Source of the DNA: Hydractinia symbiolongicarpus
Lineage: Eukaryota; Cnidaria; Hydrozoa; Anthoathecata; Hydractiniidae
NCBI RefSeq assembly: GCF_029227915.1
Contig: NC_079881.1
Span: 5,830,001 to 5,890,000, forward strand
Reading direction: 5' to 3'
DNA: 60,000 bases
The translations under genes were made by a program, and so were the position numbers. Shown piece after piece: positions 1 through 9,460 of the stretch. Position 1 is the first letter of the stretch; each line of letters starts with the position of its first letter. The notes under the pieces are model-generated. The model saw only the letters and a list, made by a program, of their open reading frames with translations, was not told the DNA's origin and searched no databases.

Positions 1-1142
1 AAACGCGTCTTGTGTGTAATATTGGTGCAACCCATGAATGGAGAATTCACAGTCTTGATATTAAAGCTGCGTTTCTTCAAGGTGCCAAGATTGATAGAGC
101 CGTAACACAAACAAGCTGTGGAAACTAAAAACACCTGTTTAAGGCTTGTTCGACGCAAAACGTGCTTGGTATGAGACATTATCTAACGAATTCGATAAAG
201 TTGGAGCTACAAGAAGCATTTATGACAATGCATTATTTTTCTGGAGAAAAGAAACTTCACTCGAAGGTGTAATTTGCTGTCATGTTGATGATTGCTTCTT
301 CGTTGGAAGTGATTTGTTTCATGACACTGTCATTGCACATTTACGTAAGACATTCTCATATAGTAAAGAGAACTCAAAGTCGTCTAACTTTTTGGGATTA
401 GAAATTAAACAAGAGCGTGGTGCAGCATTTATTCATCAACATAATTACATTAGTAACATTCCACCAATTAATTTGACCAATGATACGTCTATAATTCCAC
501 TTATAAAATATGAAGCATGTCACTTAAAAGCCTTAGTTGGTCAAATTCAATGGGCAGCAAAACAAACTAGATCTGATGCTGCTTACGTTGCCTGTGATTT
601 AAGCACTCGCATTAAACATGGAACAGTTGCTGATTCTCGTAGAGCTAACAAGCGGCTCAAACATCTGCAGCAAACTGAAGTAAAGATTGTTATTTCAAAT
701 ACTGGAGATGTTAAAGCATCATCGCTTGTACTTTTCAGTGATGCATCACATGAAAATTTAATTAATGGCGGCTCACAAGGTGGATTTTTTCTGCTACTGC
801 ATGGTGAAAGCAGAATGGCGCCATTTATTTGGAGATCTCACAGGTTAAAACCTGTAGTTAAAAGCGCCATGGGTGCGTAAACCATGGCTCTCGTTGGCCA
901 GAGCCATAATTAAAGAGATTTTTTCAGTTAATAAACCAATTATCTGTATATCAGACAATAAATCGCTTGTGGAGGCAGTAAATAATACCAACGTAATAGA
1001 AGATAAACGATTGTATATTGATATTTGTGCACTTCGTGAGATGGTCGAAAAAGGAGAAATCGGGGAACTCATTCTTACGAAAGGCACTGCTTCAGCTGAA
1101 AACCTGCTTCGTATACTATCCGGCAGAGAACAGTTGAAATAA
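1..1142 (+). pseudogene. Copia retrotransposon fragment (reverse transcriptase C-terminal half + RNase H), broken
   Basis: This is the 3' half of a Copia-type pol gene cut by the left window edge. Bases 39-110 encode the reverse transcriptase motif SLDIKAAFLQG. The next open stretch (146-880) has the catalytic CHVDD box and the RNase H start VLFSDAS followed by GGSQGG. A shifted frame (about 900-1142) carries ICISDNKSLVEA and KRLYIDICALREM, the rest of RNase H. Compared with the intact element at 35778-40109, roughly 20 codons are missing near base 110, the frame breaks near 135 with a stop at 149-151, and another break lies near 880. No zinc knuckle, protease or integrase is visible, and no terminal repeat was found after the stop. 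It is related to the downstream element but clearly diverged, so it is an older, dead insertion. It lies downstream of the unknown minus-strand exons and may sit in one of that gene's introns. Confidence 0.9.
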
Positions 1143-1423
1143 CGTTATGTTTTGGTTAATTAGAACAAATATAACAGTATGCCAAATGACACTTCCAAAT
1201 GTTTGACAACATTGTCTTTAAAAACATTCTTACATTGTGTTCCTGCTTCTTGCAGTTTCTTTTGTTGAACATACTTTATGGTTTTGTTTTATTGAGACAG
1301 AATGTAGTGGCAAGATTGTCATTATGTTCATTATATCTTTTAGGTTTAGATGTACGGGTTAATGCTATAATTAAGAATAAAGATCTGTTTACAGGAATTG
1401 GCATCATCAGTTAATGATGATCT
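1143..1423. other. No gene seen (spacer after Copia fragment)
   Basis: AT-rich sequence with one 71-codon open stretch (1199-1414) of hydrophobic low-complexity composition and no recognisable domain. It may include untranslated sequence of the Copia fragment, but I could not match it to the terminal region of the copy at 40110-40635. Confidence 0.4.
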
Positions 1424-1893
1424 TCACCTTTTTGAACAAGGGTGACGGACAAGTGTTCGTTTCACTGGAGCTGTGTTATAGCCAAGATGCAAAGATGGAT
1501 CAGCGTGCTGAGGTGTTGGTTTACCATCAACAAAATGAAGTAAACAGACTCTATCACTTGGCTTTGGTAACCAGGAAGTAATTTTGGCAGTTGTTCTATT
1601 CATTAATTTAACCCATCTCTGTCTTCGAACTTGGTACAATTTAGGCCCAAGAAAACAATACAATCAAAAAGGTGGGGGGCATGAGCAGTCTGCTCTTTTT
1701 TCCCAGCATGCATTTCGCATTCTAAATTCAACAACTTGTCAAGTTTCCTCTTTTTATTAAAACACTTGACAACAGCAACACTTGTCATTGTGATGGACCC
1801 ATACTGATTGTTACTACAAAATAAATTAAAGTATATGCACCAAATTACTTTAATTGCAACAAAAATGGCTTCTTCCAGCCTTCCAGCGTACAC
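1424..1893 (-). pseudogene. THAP-type zinc finger domain, frameshifted remnant
   Basis: Read on the minus strand, two overlapping frames together resemble one THAP domain (a C2CH DNA-binding zinc finger of about 90 residues found in THAP proteins and in P-element-like transposases). The first frame (from about 1788) has SVAVVKCFNKKRKLDKLL and CEMHAGKK. The second (from about 1650) has RRQRWVKLMNR, the invariant W and P of SWLPKP, and the final zinc ligands with their context in DRVCLLHF. The frame changes near 1650. The first expected cysteine is replaced by valine (VAVV instead of CAVV), so zinc binding would be lost. No transposase body follows before a stop at 1424. Such fragments are common relics of THAP-bearing mobile genes in cnidarians. 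It could also be a decayed single-copy THAP gene. Confidence 0.6.
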
Positions 1894-2049
1894 TAAAACA
1901 AATTCCTGTGTACACTAACTTTGTCCTAGACCCCTGACAGGGCATTAAAATCAAAACGGGCGGGAACGTCAGGTTGGTGTATTAAGTTCAGACAAAACTG
2001 AAGTGACTGAATAATGGTTGATATAACTCTGAAGATAAGAAACTTATAC

Positions 2050-2767
2050 CTTTTTTCTCTGTTTTCCAGAACTTATTTGGCTTTGATTGCTCTACAGCTT
2101 GGGCTTTAACAAATCCAGTGTCTTTTATATTACCCAACTTTTCAATCATCATGTTTAATTTCTCTATAGTTTCTTGTCTCTCCATATCTGCACTGGGAGA
2201 TAGATTCTCTCCCAGCAGTGTTATATCCATGAAATTGATTGTCACTAAAACAAAATAATTTCATATTATTATTTTGTCTTCTCACACTAGAAGCAGGATT
2301 GCATTTTCCTGTGACTGGTAAAACCTTTTTCCAGCCTAAGTCAATTTATTTTTGCATCAAGCAATTTTATTAAGCATTCTTTATTATCGCTTATTTCATG
2401 CTTAACTTGTGTTGAACTGTATTATATATAATTAAAATTATATTTAAGGTTATGAATAATATTTCCTGAGATACCTTAATAATATTTAACCCTATAGTTT
2501 CGTAAATCCTTGTGTGAGTATTTACAAACTCCGTTAAATTGATGTGTTGCTTGACGGTCACTGTAAATGGACAAATATGACTGTATTTCTCAGAAGTTCT
2601 TATGTAGCATCCCAATATTTGCATAAACATATTTCTAATTTGAAATAGAAACAAGAAATAACAATCTTCTCAACATAAAAAGGGCAATTACCAAAATAAC
2701 CGTAGAATTTAAAAATGAACTTACTTTGTAATACTTTGATAACATCATCTGGTGTTGGATTAGCCAT
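2050..2767 (-). CDS. Unrecognised protein, first two coding exons (partial)
   Basis: Two exons join cleanly on the minus strand. Exon 1 is 2767-2725: ATG, 14 codons beginning MANPTPDDVIKVLQ, ending in a phase-1 donor GTAAGT. Exon 2 is 2244-2050: acceptor TTTTAG, donor GTATAAGT, also phase 1. The junction codon is ATG. Exon 2 encodes about 65 residues, including DITLLGENLSPSADMER, a charged likely helix EKLNMMIEKLGNI, and a basic end SKPNKFWKTEKK. There is no signal peptide or membrane segment. Clean splice sites and normal amino-acid composition argue for a real gene. I do not recognise the family. It looks like the N-terminus of a soluble, partly helical protein. Later exons were not found down to base 1, where transposon remnants occupy the intron, so the gene continues left of the window. 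Confidence 0.6.
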
Positions 2768-3812
2768 TTTGATTGTTTATAATCACTAAGTTCAAAATAA
2801 TAATTAAGATTTCATTTAAATACAACCAGCACAAATAATAACAGTTTTAGTCTGGATAAGGAATATATAAGTTTTGTCAATAAGTTTGGCTTATGTGCAA
2901 GAAAAACTTAGTTGAAAAGGGGCATATTGGCTGTAATCTCTTTTACATCTTGACCTGCTAAGTTCTTAGTACAGGATTATTAATAAAGCTAAAAATATCA
3001 ATTTTTCAGTTTTTATATCATAAATATTTTAAAAAACACAAGGCGTTTTTGTGAAGTTCAATTTACTAACACAAATTTTCCGTGTCTTCTGCAAAAAATT
3101 TTTTGAGAATTTTAAAATCATACATGCTAGAGTAATGGTGTTACTGAGGGGAGGTTTATCACGGTTAATGAGTAGGCTCTCCTTAAGGTTAACTTAAAAT
3201 CATACTGTCATTGCATAACCTGGTAAAATAACAAAATGATGGAGTCAACAGATGACAAAGACTTTTTACAGGTTAATAGTAAGAAGCAATATCTCAAGTT
3301 CTTACACCCTCTGACCTTAAAGTGCTGAATAGTTGCCATAATAAGTTGCATTGCAGCCAACCCCATTAAACTAGTAAACAAGGCCAGAGCATAAGTACTT
3401 AGGAATGAGATCTTTAAACTGCAAAAACACAAAGTTTGCAGGTGGAACTAGATACAAACAAAGGGAAGAATGAGTAAGCTTGTTACGTAATTCCATGACA
3501 AACGCATCCTAGCCTAGCAAGAAAAGGTAACAATATAAACAATTCTCTCTTAGGAACAATGTTCCTAACAAATCGCTTGGAAAGGAAAATTTTATTAGAA
3601 AATTACTAACACTAAAAAACTTGAGGTTTTGGTGAGACTATTTGGTGAGTCGTGAAAACAGGAGCTTTTGCACTAATGTTTATCGTAAATACACCTTTAG
3701 TGATGTTTACAATCATTCCTGAAATATTTAAATATTTAATATTTAAACACAGTTTAATTTTGTCACTCTTATATTGTTGTTACAGTTTGCTCAAACTATG
3801 TAAATTTCACAA
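2768..3812. other. Intergenic; presumed 5' flank of the minus-strand gene at 2767
   Basis: No coding exon recognised on either strand. The stretch next to 2768 must contain the 5' leader and promoter of the minus-strand gene if exon 1 is correct. No clear core promoter motif could be assigned. Short open stretches at 3208-3432 and 3652-3843 lack domains or splice context. Confidence 0.4.
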
Positions 3813-4714
3813 AGAGGTTAAGGGTGAACACAGCAAAGTCTAAAGTCATGATTAGTAGCATTGCAGCCAAGTGTGACCTTGTAGTTGGAAAGTAGCCTTG
3901 TGGAGTTTGCAGGAAAGGGGTTGGTAGTAACTCAATTTTTTGTCAGACTTGGGTACATAAGAAGTGCAGTAGTATTGGTGGAAGGTTAAGAGCTGACATT
4001 CAGTTTGTATGCAAGCGCTGCAAAGGTGAGATTATAGAGAATGAAGTATTTCCAGCTTCAATGATGTACAACAGTGGCTCGTTAGAGATAGGTAAGAACT
4101 TCTGTTACTTAGGTGATATGTTGGGCAGTGAAGGGGGTGTTGGAAGAATATATTACTTGCACGATAGGTTCTGCTTGGAAAAAGTTCAGAGAGTTACTTC
4201 CTTTGTTGACTAGCAGAGCCTTGTCAATTGAGTTAAAAGGTAGGTTGTATGAGGCCTGTGTAAGAAGTGTTATGTTGTACAGTAGTGAGACATGGGCAGT
4301 GAAGCAGGATGATCTTAACCGTTTAGAAAGGAATGATATGAGAATGGTTAGGTGGATGTGTAACGCCAGTCTGAGAGACAGAAAGAGTTCAGATGAGCTA
4401 AGAAGCAGGCTAAGTATCCGTAGAATTAAAGATGTTATCCAGATAAGAAGATTGAATTGGCTTGAAACTTGGAAAGAATGGAGGAGGATAATTGGGTAAG
4501 AAAGTGTAGAGACTTAATAGTTCCTGGGGCAAAGCCCAGAGGTAGACCGAGAAAGACTTGGCAGGAGGTTATAAGGACAGACTTGATACAAAGGAAGTTG
4601 AGTTTAGATCTAACACAGTCTAGATCAGATTGGAAGAGGGTCATTAATTAACCCTGTCCAACCCATGCTAGCATGAAAAACGGACGTTAGGCTGAGAATG
4701 ATGATTATGATGGG
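3813..4714 (+). mobile_element. LINE (RTE-like non-LTR retrotransposon), 5'-truncated copy A
   Basis: This copy starts inside the end of the reverse transcriptase domain ([14 protein letters not shown]) and runs to the 3' tail. It includes a cysteine-rich PHD-like segment (CRVCRKG-type start, then WVHKKC, then FVCKRCKG). The conserved C-terminal region follows: [54 protein letters not shown]. The frame breaks near 3895 (stop), 4140 and 4480. The end carries a palindromic CATGCTAGCATG, then ACGGACGTTAGGCTGAGAATGATGATTATGATG, matching the tail of copy B at 29781. A short GAT-type tail and 5' truncation are typical of RTE-clade LINEs. The clade name is from memory of similar proteins. It is dead. 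Confidence 0.88.
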
Positions 4715-5797
4715 GTTAACTGTAAAAAAAGAGAAGGCAATATTTTGACTTTTAGCTTCTATTCCCTAACTAAATGGTAGCTTTTGATATTAACCTAATT
4801 CCAGCAGTAAAATATACTGCTTGAATCGAATGTTTGAACCTTAAAAAGCACAGGACAGGCATTTTGGGTGGTATGGACAATAATACCTATGAGAAATCAT
4901 ATTTTCTGTGTCTTCACATTCACTTGTTAGACATGTATTACACGTAACTGTTGCATGCCTAAGAATTTTTTATGATATATAATGGCTGAAAAGGTTTGGA
5001 AGCAATTGGCCTGTTTCACACTCCAATTGTCTTTGTTATTTTGGTGTGGATGCTGGACTGCTTTACAAGCCTTGATAGAGGTGTGTTATTGTGCGCGTCC
5101 TCCTGGGAGAGTTTGATGCTGGCGTTTTTTTAAAAAAAAAATAATAGAAAAAAATAATGAAATGAAAAAGTAACAAGAATTGTTAAAAAAAAGAGAAAAA
5201 ATAGGAAACAATGAGAAGTTGTAAAAAAGAGAAAAGGAAACAACAACAACCTGTTTAAGACCATAAGTTAGTGTTTGGGATAGGTGTCGGCTGGAGAATA
5301 GTGTCTTTATTTTGGGTACACCCACAGAAAAGTTTGTATCGTTTGTTTTTTGCTAGTCCCAGCATTCTCACCCATTCTTGCTAATATCCCTTTACATACA
5401 TCATGACATCTTTTAATTGAAATACATTTGGTTCTTTATTAATGTGTTTTTCCTGGGAACTTAAAGCAATTAATGTATGTATAAGTAGCTCCTTATTTTG
5501 GGTTTATTGGGTGGATTAGATAGATAGAATAAACTATCATTCTTTCTTTTTTGATATTTTTCATGAAAGAGCACTAAAAAAGCAGGGCTACTAATTACAG
5601 GACAGGCACTAGACAGGTATCCTGTCTAACCTGAAGATATTGTCATGCTATCACTACTATTTAATGGATAGATTCCAGTGTTTAAAATTTCAGTGGGTTT
5701 CTGCTCTGGCATTTGCATTTGCAGGAAAAAGATGAGAGCTCTAGGTAAGGAAAGTAATTATTATTCCACATCTTCTTACTAAGGCATTTTTCGGACT
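4715..5797. other. Intergenic, no gene seen
   Basis: AT-rich sequence with a purine/A-rich stretch at 5127-5250, whose complement gives a low-complexity open stretch at 5086-5325. A small hairpin GACAGGTATCCTGTC lies near 5613-5627. No exon with splice sites or domain was recognised. Confidence 0.4.
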
Positions 5798-5801
5798 TTA
5801 A

Positions 5802-6728
5802 GGTGACGATATACCTTTTGAGCATGATTTCTTAAGTCGCGATTTTTTTAGCAATAGTTAATCAAAGTTTATTATTCATACATCACCAAAAAGCATTTTT
5901 AAACACCTATCAAATGATATAAAAATAATTTGAAACTTTTTAACTCCTGAAAAGTACAGAGACATTTTTGAAACACACCCTGCCTTCATAAAAGCGACTT
6001 CATTTACAAAACTACTTCGTTCCCAATTCTCATTCCATGTTCTTTAGAATCATGATAGATGTATGCAAAAACGATTTTTAAAATATTTTCCACAAAGTCC
6101 CTGTTTTCGATTTATTTTACTTTTTCTAAAAAATTGTAGATCTTCTGTAGTTTTGTAAAAGAGATTTAAAATGTAATATATAGATGGTATATGAAAAAAA
6201 AAACACTACGAAAAAGTGTTTTAAGGATTTTTTAAAATATCATAACTTTCAAGCATACTCATGATGATGGTAATACTTTTACACGTCCGAGGCGATGAAT
6301 ATTCAGAAGGTTGTCTTTTTAAATTTTATTAATCACAAAGACGTGACTGAGAATACCATAAAAAAAATTTATAAGTCGTTTAACATTTTTTTGTGAATTG
6401 CAGAAACAGAACAAGATGGGTTACCTTTTTAGAACTGAAAGTGTTTTTTTTTCAGATGGTCATTTCTCTTCGGAAAGGAAATATAATTCATTTTTTAAAA
6501 AGTTATACTCAAGAGGATGATAAGTGTTAAAAACATTCACTCTTACTCTTATTCAATTTGAAGTGTGAAAGACCGATCACAAAAAAAGTTAGTTTTTTGG
6601 ATAAAGTCAATATTCCCTTTCGAAAAATAAATAAATAGTTTCACCATTGGAGAGATCATTGTTTCTTTAGTATAAATGACTAATAAAAAAAATTAGAGTT
6701 TTTGATACAATAAAGGTATATCGTCACA
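5802..6728. mobile_element. Non-autonomous DNA transposon (MITE-like) with TTAA target duplication
   Basis: Terminal inverted repeats of 16 matching bases (GTGACGATATACCTTT and its complement) sit at 5803-5818 and 6712-6727. The outermost base of each end differs. Both ends are flanked by TTAA (5798-5801 and 6729-6732), which fits a TTAA target-site duplication. The 927-bp interior is AT-rich with no transposase-like reading frame, so the element is non-autonomous. piggyBac and Kolobok families duplicate TTAA, but the ends do not show the usual piggyBac CCY start, so the superfamily is left open. A related right-end fragment occurs at 53580-53665. Confidence 0.78.
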
Positions 6729-6732
6729 TTAA

Positions 6733-8285
6733 ATGAATTAAAACTAATCAGAAGGCAATAATCTACACTTGATAATAGTTTAAAACCTCAAGGATGTTTC
6801 TTTGAGAAGAAATCCACAGAAAAAGGTGTCTCTTTACTAAATCCTAGCATTTTTTATTGCCACACAAATGCCAGAACCATAAAGAGCTTACTGCTGAAAA
6901 GTAAACAAATGATGCACTGGAATTCATGTATATTACAGTAAATACCCCCTTTGCTAAAAAGGCATACAGAAAAATCAAGAAGTAGAAACTCAACAGGGTG
7001 TAGACAACAGTGGGGCAATTCAGCGTGCAATTCAGCGATTCGGTTTGACATCATAACAATTTTTTTGGAGGTGAAAAGTTTTCGCATTTTAGATGAAGAG
7101 AGTGCAGAGGTAGACACATTTTGGAGTTTTAAGAACAATGTTTTGAAGTTTAAGCACAGATAATTTTTTGGAGCAAAACCTAGATAGCTAAGCATCATTT
7201 CCAGACAGATTTTTTTTGTGGTTACCTTTTGTTCACTAATTATTCTTCCATTTCCACATTTTTTAGCATTTTCCCCCCTACGAACTAGGTTTGTTTTCAC
7301 CCTGCGAAATTTTAAAAATAGCGGATGTAGCACAAATGTGATTTGTCAATTAAGCAAAATGTCAATCATCACTACGAAACAAAGCTGAACCGAATCGCCG
7401 AATATGTTCAAACAACAGTAAGGTTGTCAATAATATTCTGAAATTCTGTTAACTTGGGCAGGGATTTGTCTTTTTGTGTGTCCGGGCTAAAGAACCTTAC
7501 TGTTTCTACTGCACTGTTTTTGCATTTTAGCTACGAATAATTTCTGTAAACTTGAAAAAGCGGAATCTGCCTGGACGCTACTGATGCCTAAAGTCATTTC
7601 CTGAATCAGCACTCTTTGTGGTATAGAAAATACATTTGAGTAGTACATACAAAAAAGAAGAACGTAGAAGCATGTTGAGTGTTAGAATTGTTTTATAACC
7701 GTAATACATCTGTCACACAGTCACAGTCACATTTGAAATATTGAGTTGACCTCTCTTTTTTTCTTTTCCGAATCGAAAGTTAATCTGAAAGTAGTTTTTT
7801 CTCTTTCGCTTTCGGCTACTTTTGTCTTGTCTTCCCAAAAAAAAGCGCAATACCGGATTCCCGATTGAAAACCTGATAAAGTGGGCCCAGAAAAAAAATC
7901 TTTGTGCAGGCTTAAATGAAGGGAGAATGACGTACACCCTATTGCAAAGTAGCGTTCCCAAAAATTCTTAAAAATGTTGTATTACCAGGATCAAATTTAA
8001 TTAAGTTTCTTTCAAACAAGATATGATTTGGTGTCAAACAAACCTCGTTATTATCCGCATGCAAATTAGTAGTGCATTATTTATGATCGACTCAACCTCA
8101 CTCTTTACACAACGAACTAAATTCTCGAACATTATTGAACATTGTTAGGAACGCTGGGTTGTGAGAACAACAAAGGATTATATTAGGAGGGCTTAATTTG
8201 GACAGGAATGTTACTGAGGAATAATGTGGTTTTAGAGGGAGTGGCGATTGAGCTGGATAGTGGGCAAGGTGCATACTAGTCCCTA
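6733..8285. other. Intergenic, no gene seen
   Basis: It contains a 159-codon minus-strand open stretch (6854-7333) and a shorter plus-strand one (6951-7163) with no domain, no convincing splice sites and low-complexity hydrophobic content. They probably reflect an old repeat. The motif AACCGAATCGCC near 7389 is roughly the inverse of GCGATTCGGTTT near 7035, suggesting a decayed foldback repeat. Confidence 0.35.
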
Positions 8286-8395
8286 AGGTTTGTTCACTGA
8301 TGTCAAAGCCGTTAGCGCTTACTTGACGGCTAACACGCTAGTCTTGGTGTCATTTAGGCAAGAACCCCTGCCTGGGGAAAAGGTTTGGCAGGATG
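8286..8395 (+). repeat. Dispersed repeat, copy 1 (about 110 bp)
   Basis: This copy shares TGATGTCAAAGCC, TTAGCGCTTACTTGACGGCT and AGGCAAGAACCCCTG, in the same order and spacing, with the complement of 11186-11292. Small internal inverted segments (AGCCGT/ACGGCT) are present. No coding capacity. It is a short interspersed or foldback repeat of unknown class. Confidence 0.6.
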
Positions 8396-8943
8396 GAAGC
8401 GCTCGTTTGGACAGTAGTGGTGAGCCTAGAAAAAGCAAACTCAACAATTGAAAGGCTGTGTTCTTATTTAAAAGAATCGCTAAACACAAAGGATAATGGA
8501 AAAAGACCTAAACGTGTAACCTCCTTCCCAGGGCTGTTATTTCACTTTTTAATATTACATTAGCATTGCTTTCTTCCTTGATCACAAGCCATACCAATAT
8601 CAAAAAGTGAGAAGAGCCCTGCGGATGAGGTTGCTAAACGGAAAAAAATATTTTTATGCGATTAACTTTATTTTTAGAAAACTGAATGTATCTTTAGTTA
8701 GTTTCCCACCTCGGTAGCAGAGTGTGAAATATATCACTTGAATTTCTCAAATTTAAATTTAAACAAGTTCAAATGAATACAAGCCTCTTGATTCGGATTA
8801 GGATCATCCAAAACGCGAGCACATTTCCGTGGCGGTGATAAAGAACTGTAACAGAGTGTCGTTAAGAAGCAGTTATAAATGCCTCCAATAATCTCGCAGT
8901 AATATGGAGCGGTCAGCATAGAACAAAATTACCACGCTTAGTC
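8396..8943. other. Intergenic, no gene seen
   Basis: Only short open stretches. A motif near 8521-8546 (CCTCCTTCCCAGGGCTGTTAT) resembles segments at 17700, 17845 and in the foldback repeat at 17160, so it is probably another decayed copy of that repeat. Confidence 0.35.
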
Positions 8944-9039
8944 GGAAACGTTAAACACACGCCTAGTGGGGTTACGATTAACACACGCTAATTGAGGTTA
9001 CGATAAACACACGCTTAACGGGATCATGTTGAATACACG
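8944..9039 (+). repeat. Short degenerate tandem repeat, about 26-bp unit, 4 copies
   Basis: Units share the pattern GTTACGATAAACACACGCTTAACG. The two central copies are the most alike (GGTTACGATTAACACACGCTAATTGA and GGTTACGATAAACACACGCTTAACG). The outer copies are more diverged (GAAACGTTAAACACACGCC and ATGTTGAATACACG). Confidence 0.65.
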
Positions 9040-9451
9040 AGAAGAAATTATGCACAATTGCTTATGTTTGATCAATTAACGCTTTAATCAATTAATATTA
9101 CAAAATGTTAGCAATTGCAAAAAAAAAAGAAATAATTCATCTAAAATACAAGAAAACGCAGCACTCTTGGTGTTTTGGGAGGTTGGTTGGGATACCCTTG
9201 TGCAATTATTCAGTTGAGTGATTGTGAAGTGTGTTAACAAAATAGTTCAAATATCCAGAATATTTCTTTTTCTCTCTTATATATAGACAATGATGTTGAT
9301 TCCGCAGGACTATAATCGAAAGAAGTACTAATCTGAATCACAGAAATCTCTGGTAGTTAGTTACAGTTCTTGGAAATCTTATAACAACTATCAAAGGAAG
9401 TTTTTTGTTTTGAGTCACAGCTACCATCTTTGAAGTAAAGATGAAAGAAAG
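9040..9451. other. 3' flank of receptor gene A, no gene seen
   Basis: AT-rich sequence with a short poly-A run at about 9119-9129. No exon recognised. Confidence 0.4.
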
Positions 9452-9457
9452 TTTATT
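9452..9457 (-). terminator. Polyadenylation signal of receptor gene A
   Basis: AATAAA on the minus strand, beginning only three bases after the TGA stop at 9461-9463. If used, the 3' untranslated region would be extremely short (about 15-35 nt). No better signal was seen in the next 100 bases. Confidence 0.5.
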
Positions 9458-9460
9458 GTC

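Noticed and set aside
1199-1414. 71-codon hydrophobic open stretch after the Copia fragment
   Set aside because: Low complexity, no homology seen, adjacent to transposon debris.
6854-7333. 159-codon minus-strand open stretch
   Set aside because: No domain, odd composition, no splice context and an overlapping plus-strand open stretch; probably chance or an old repeat.
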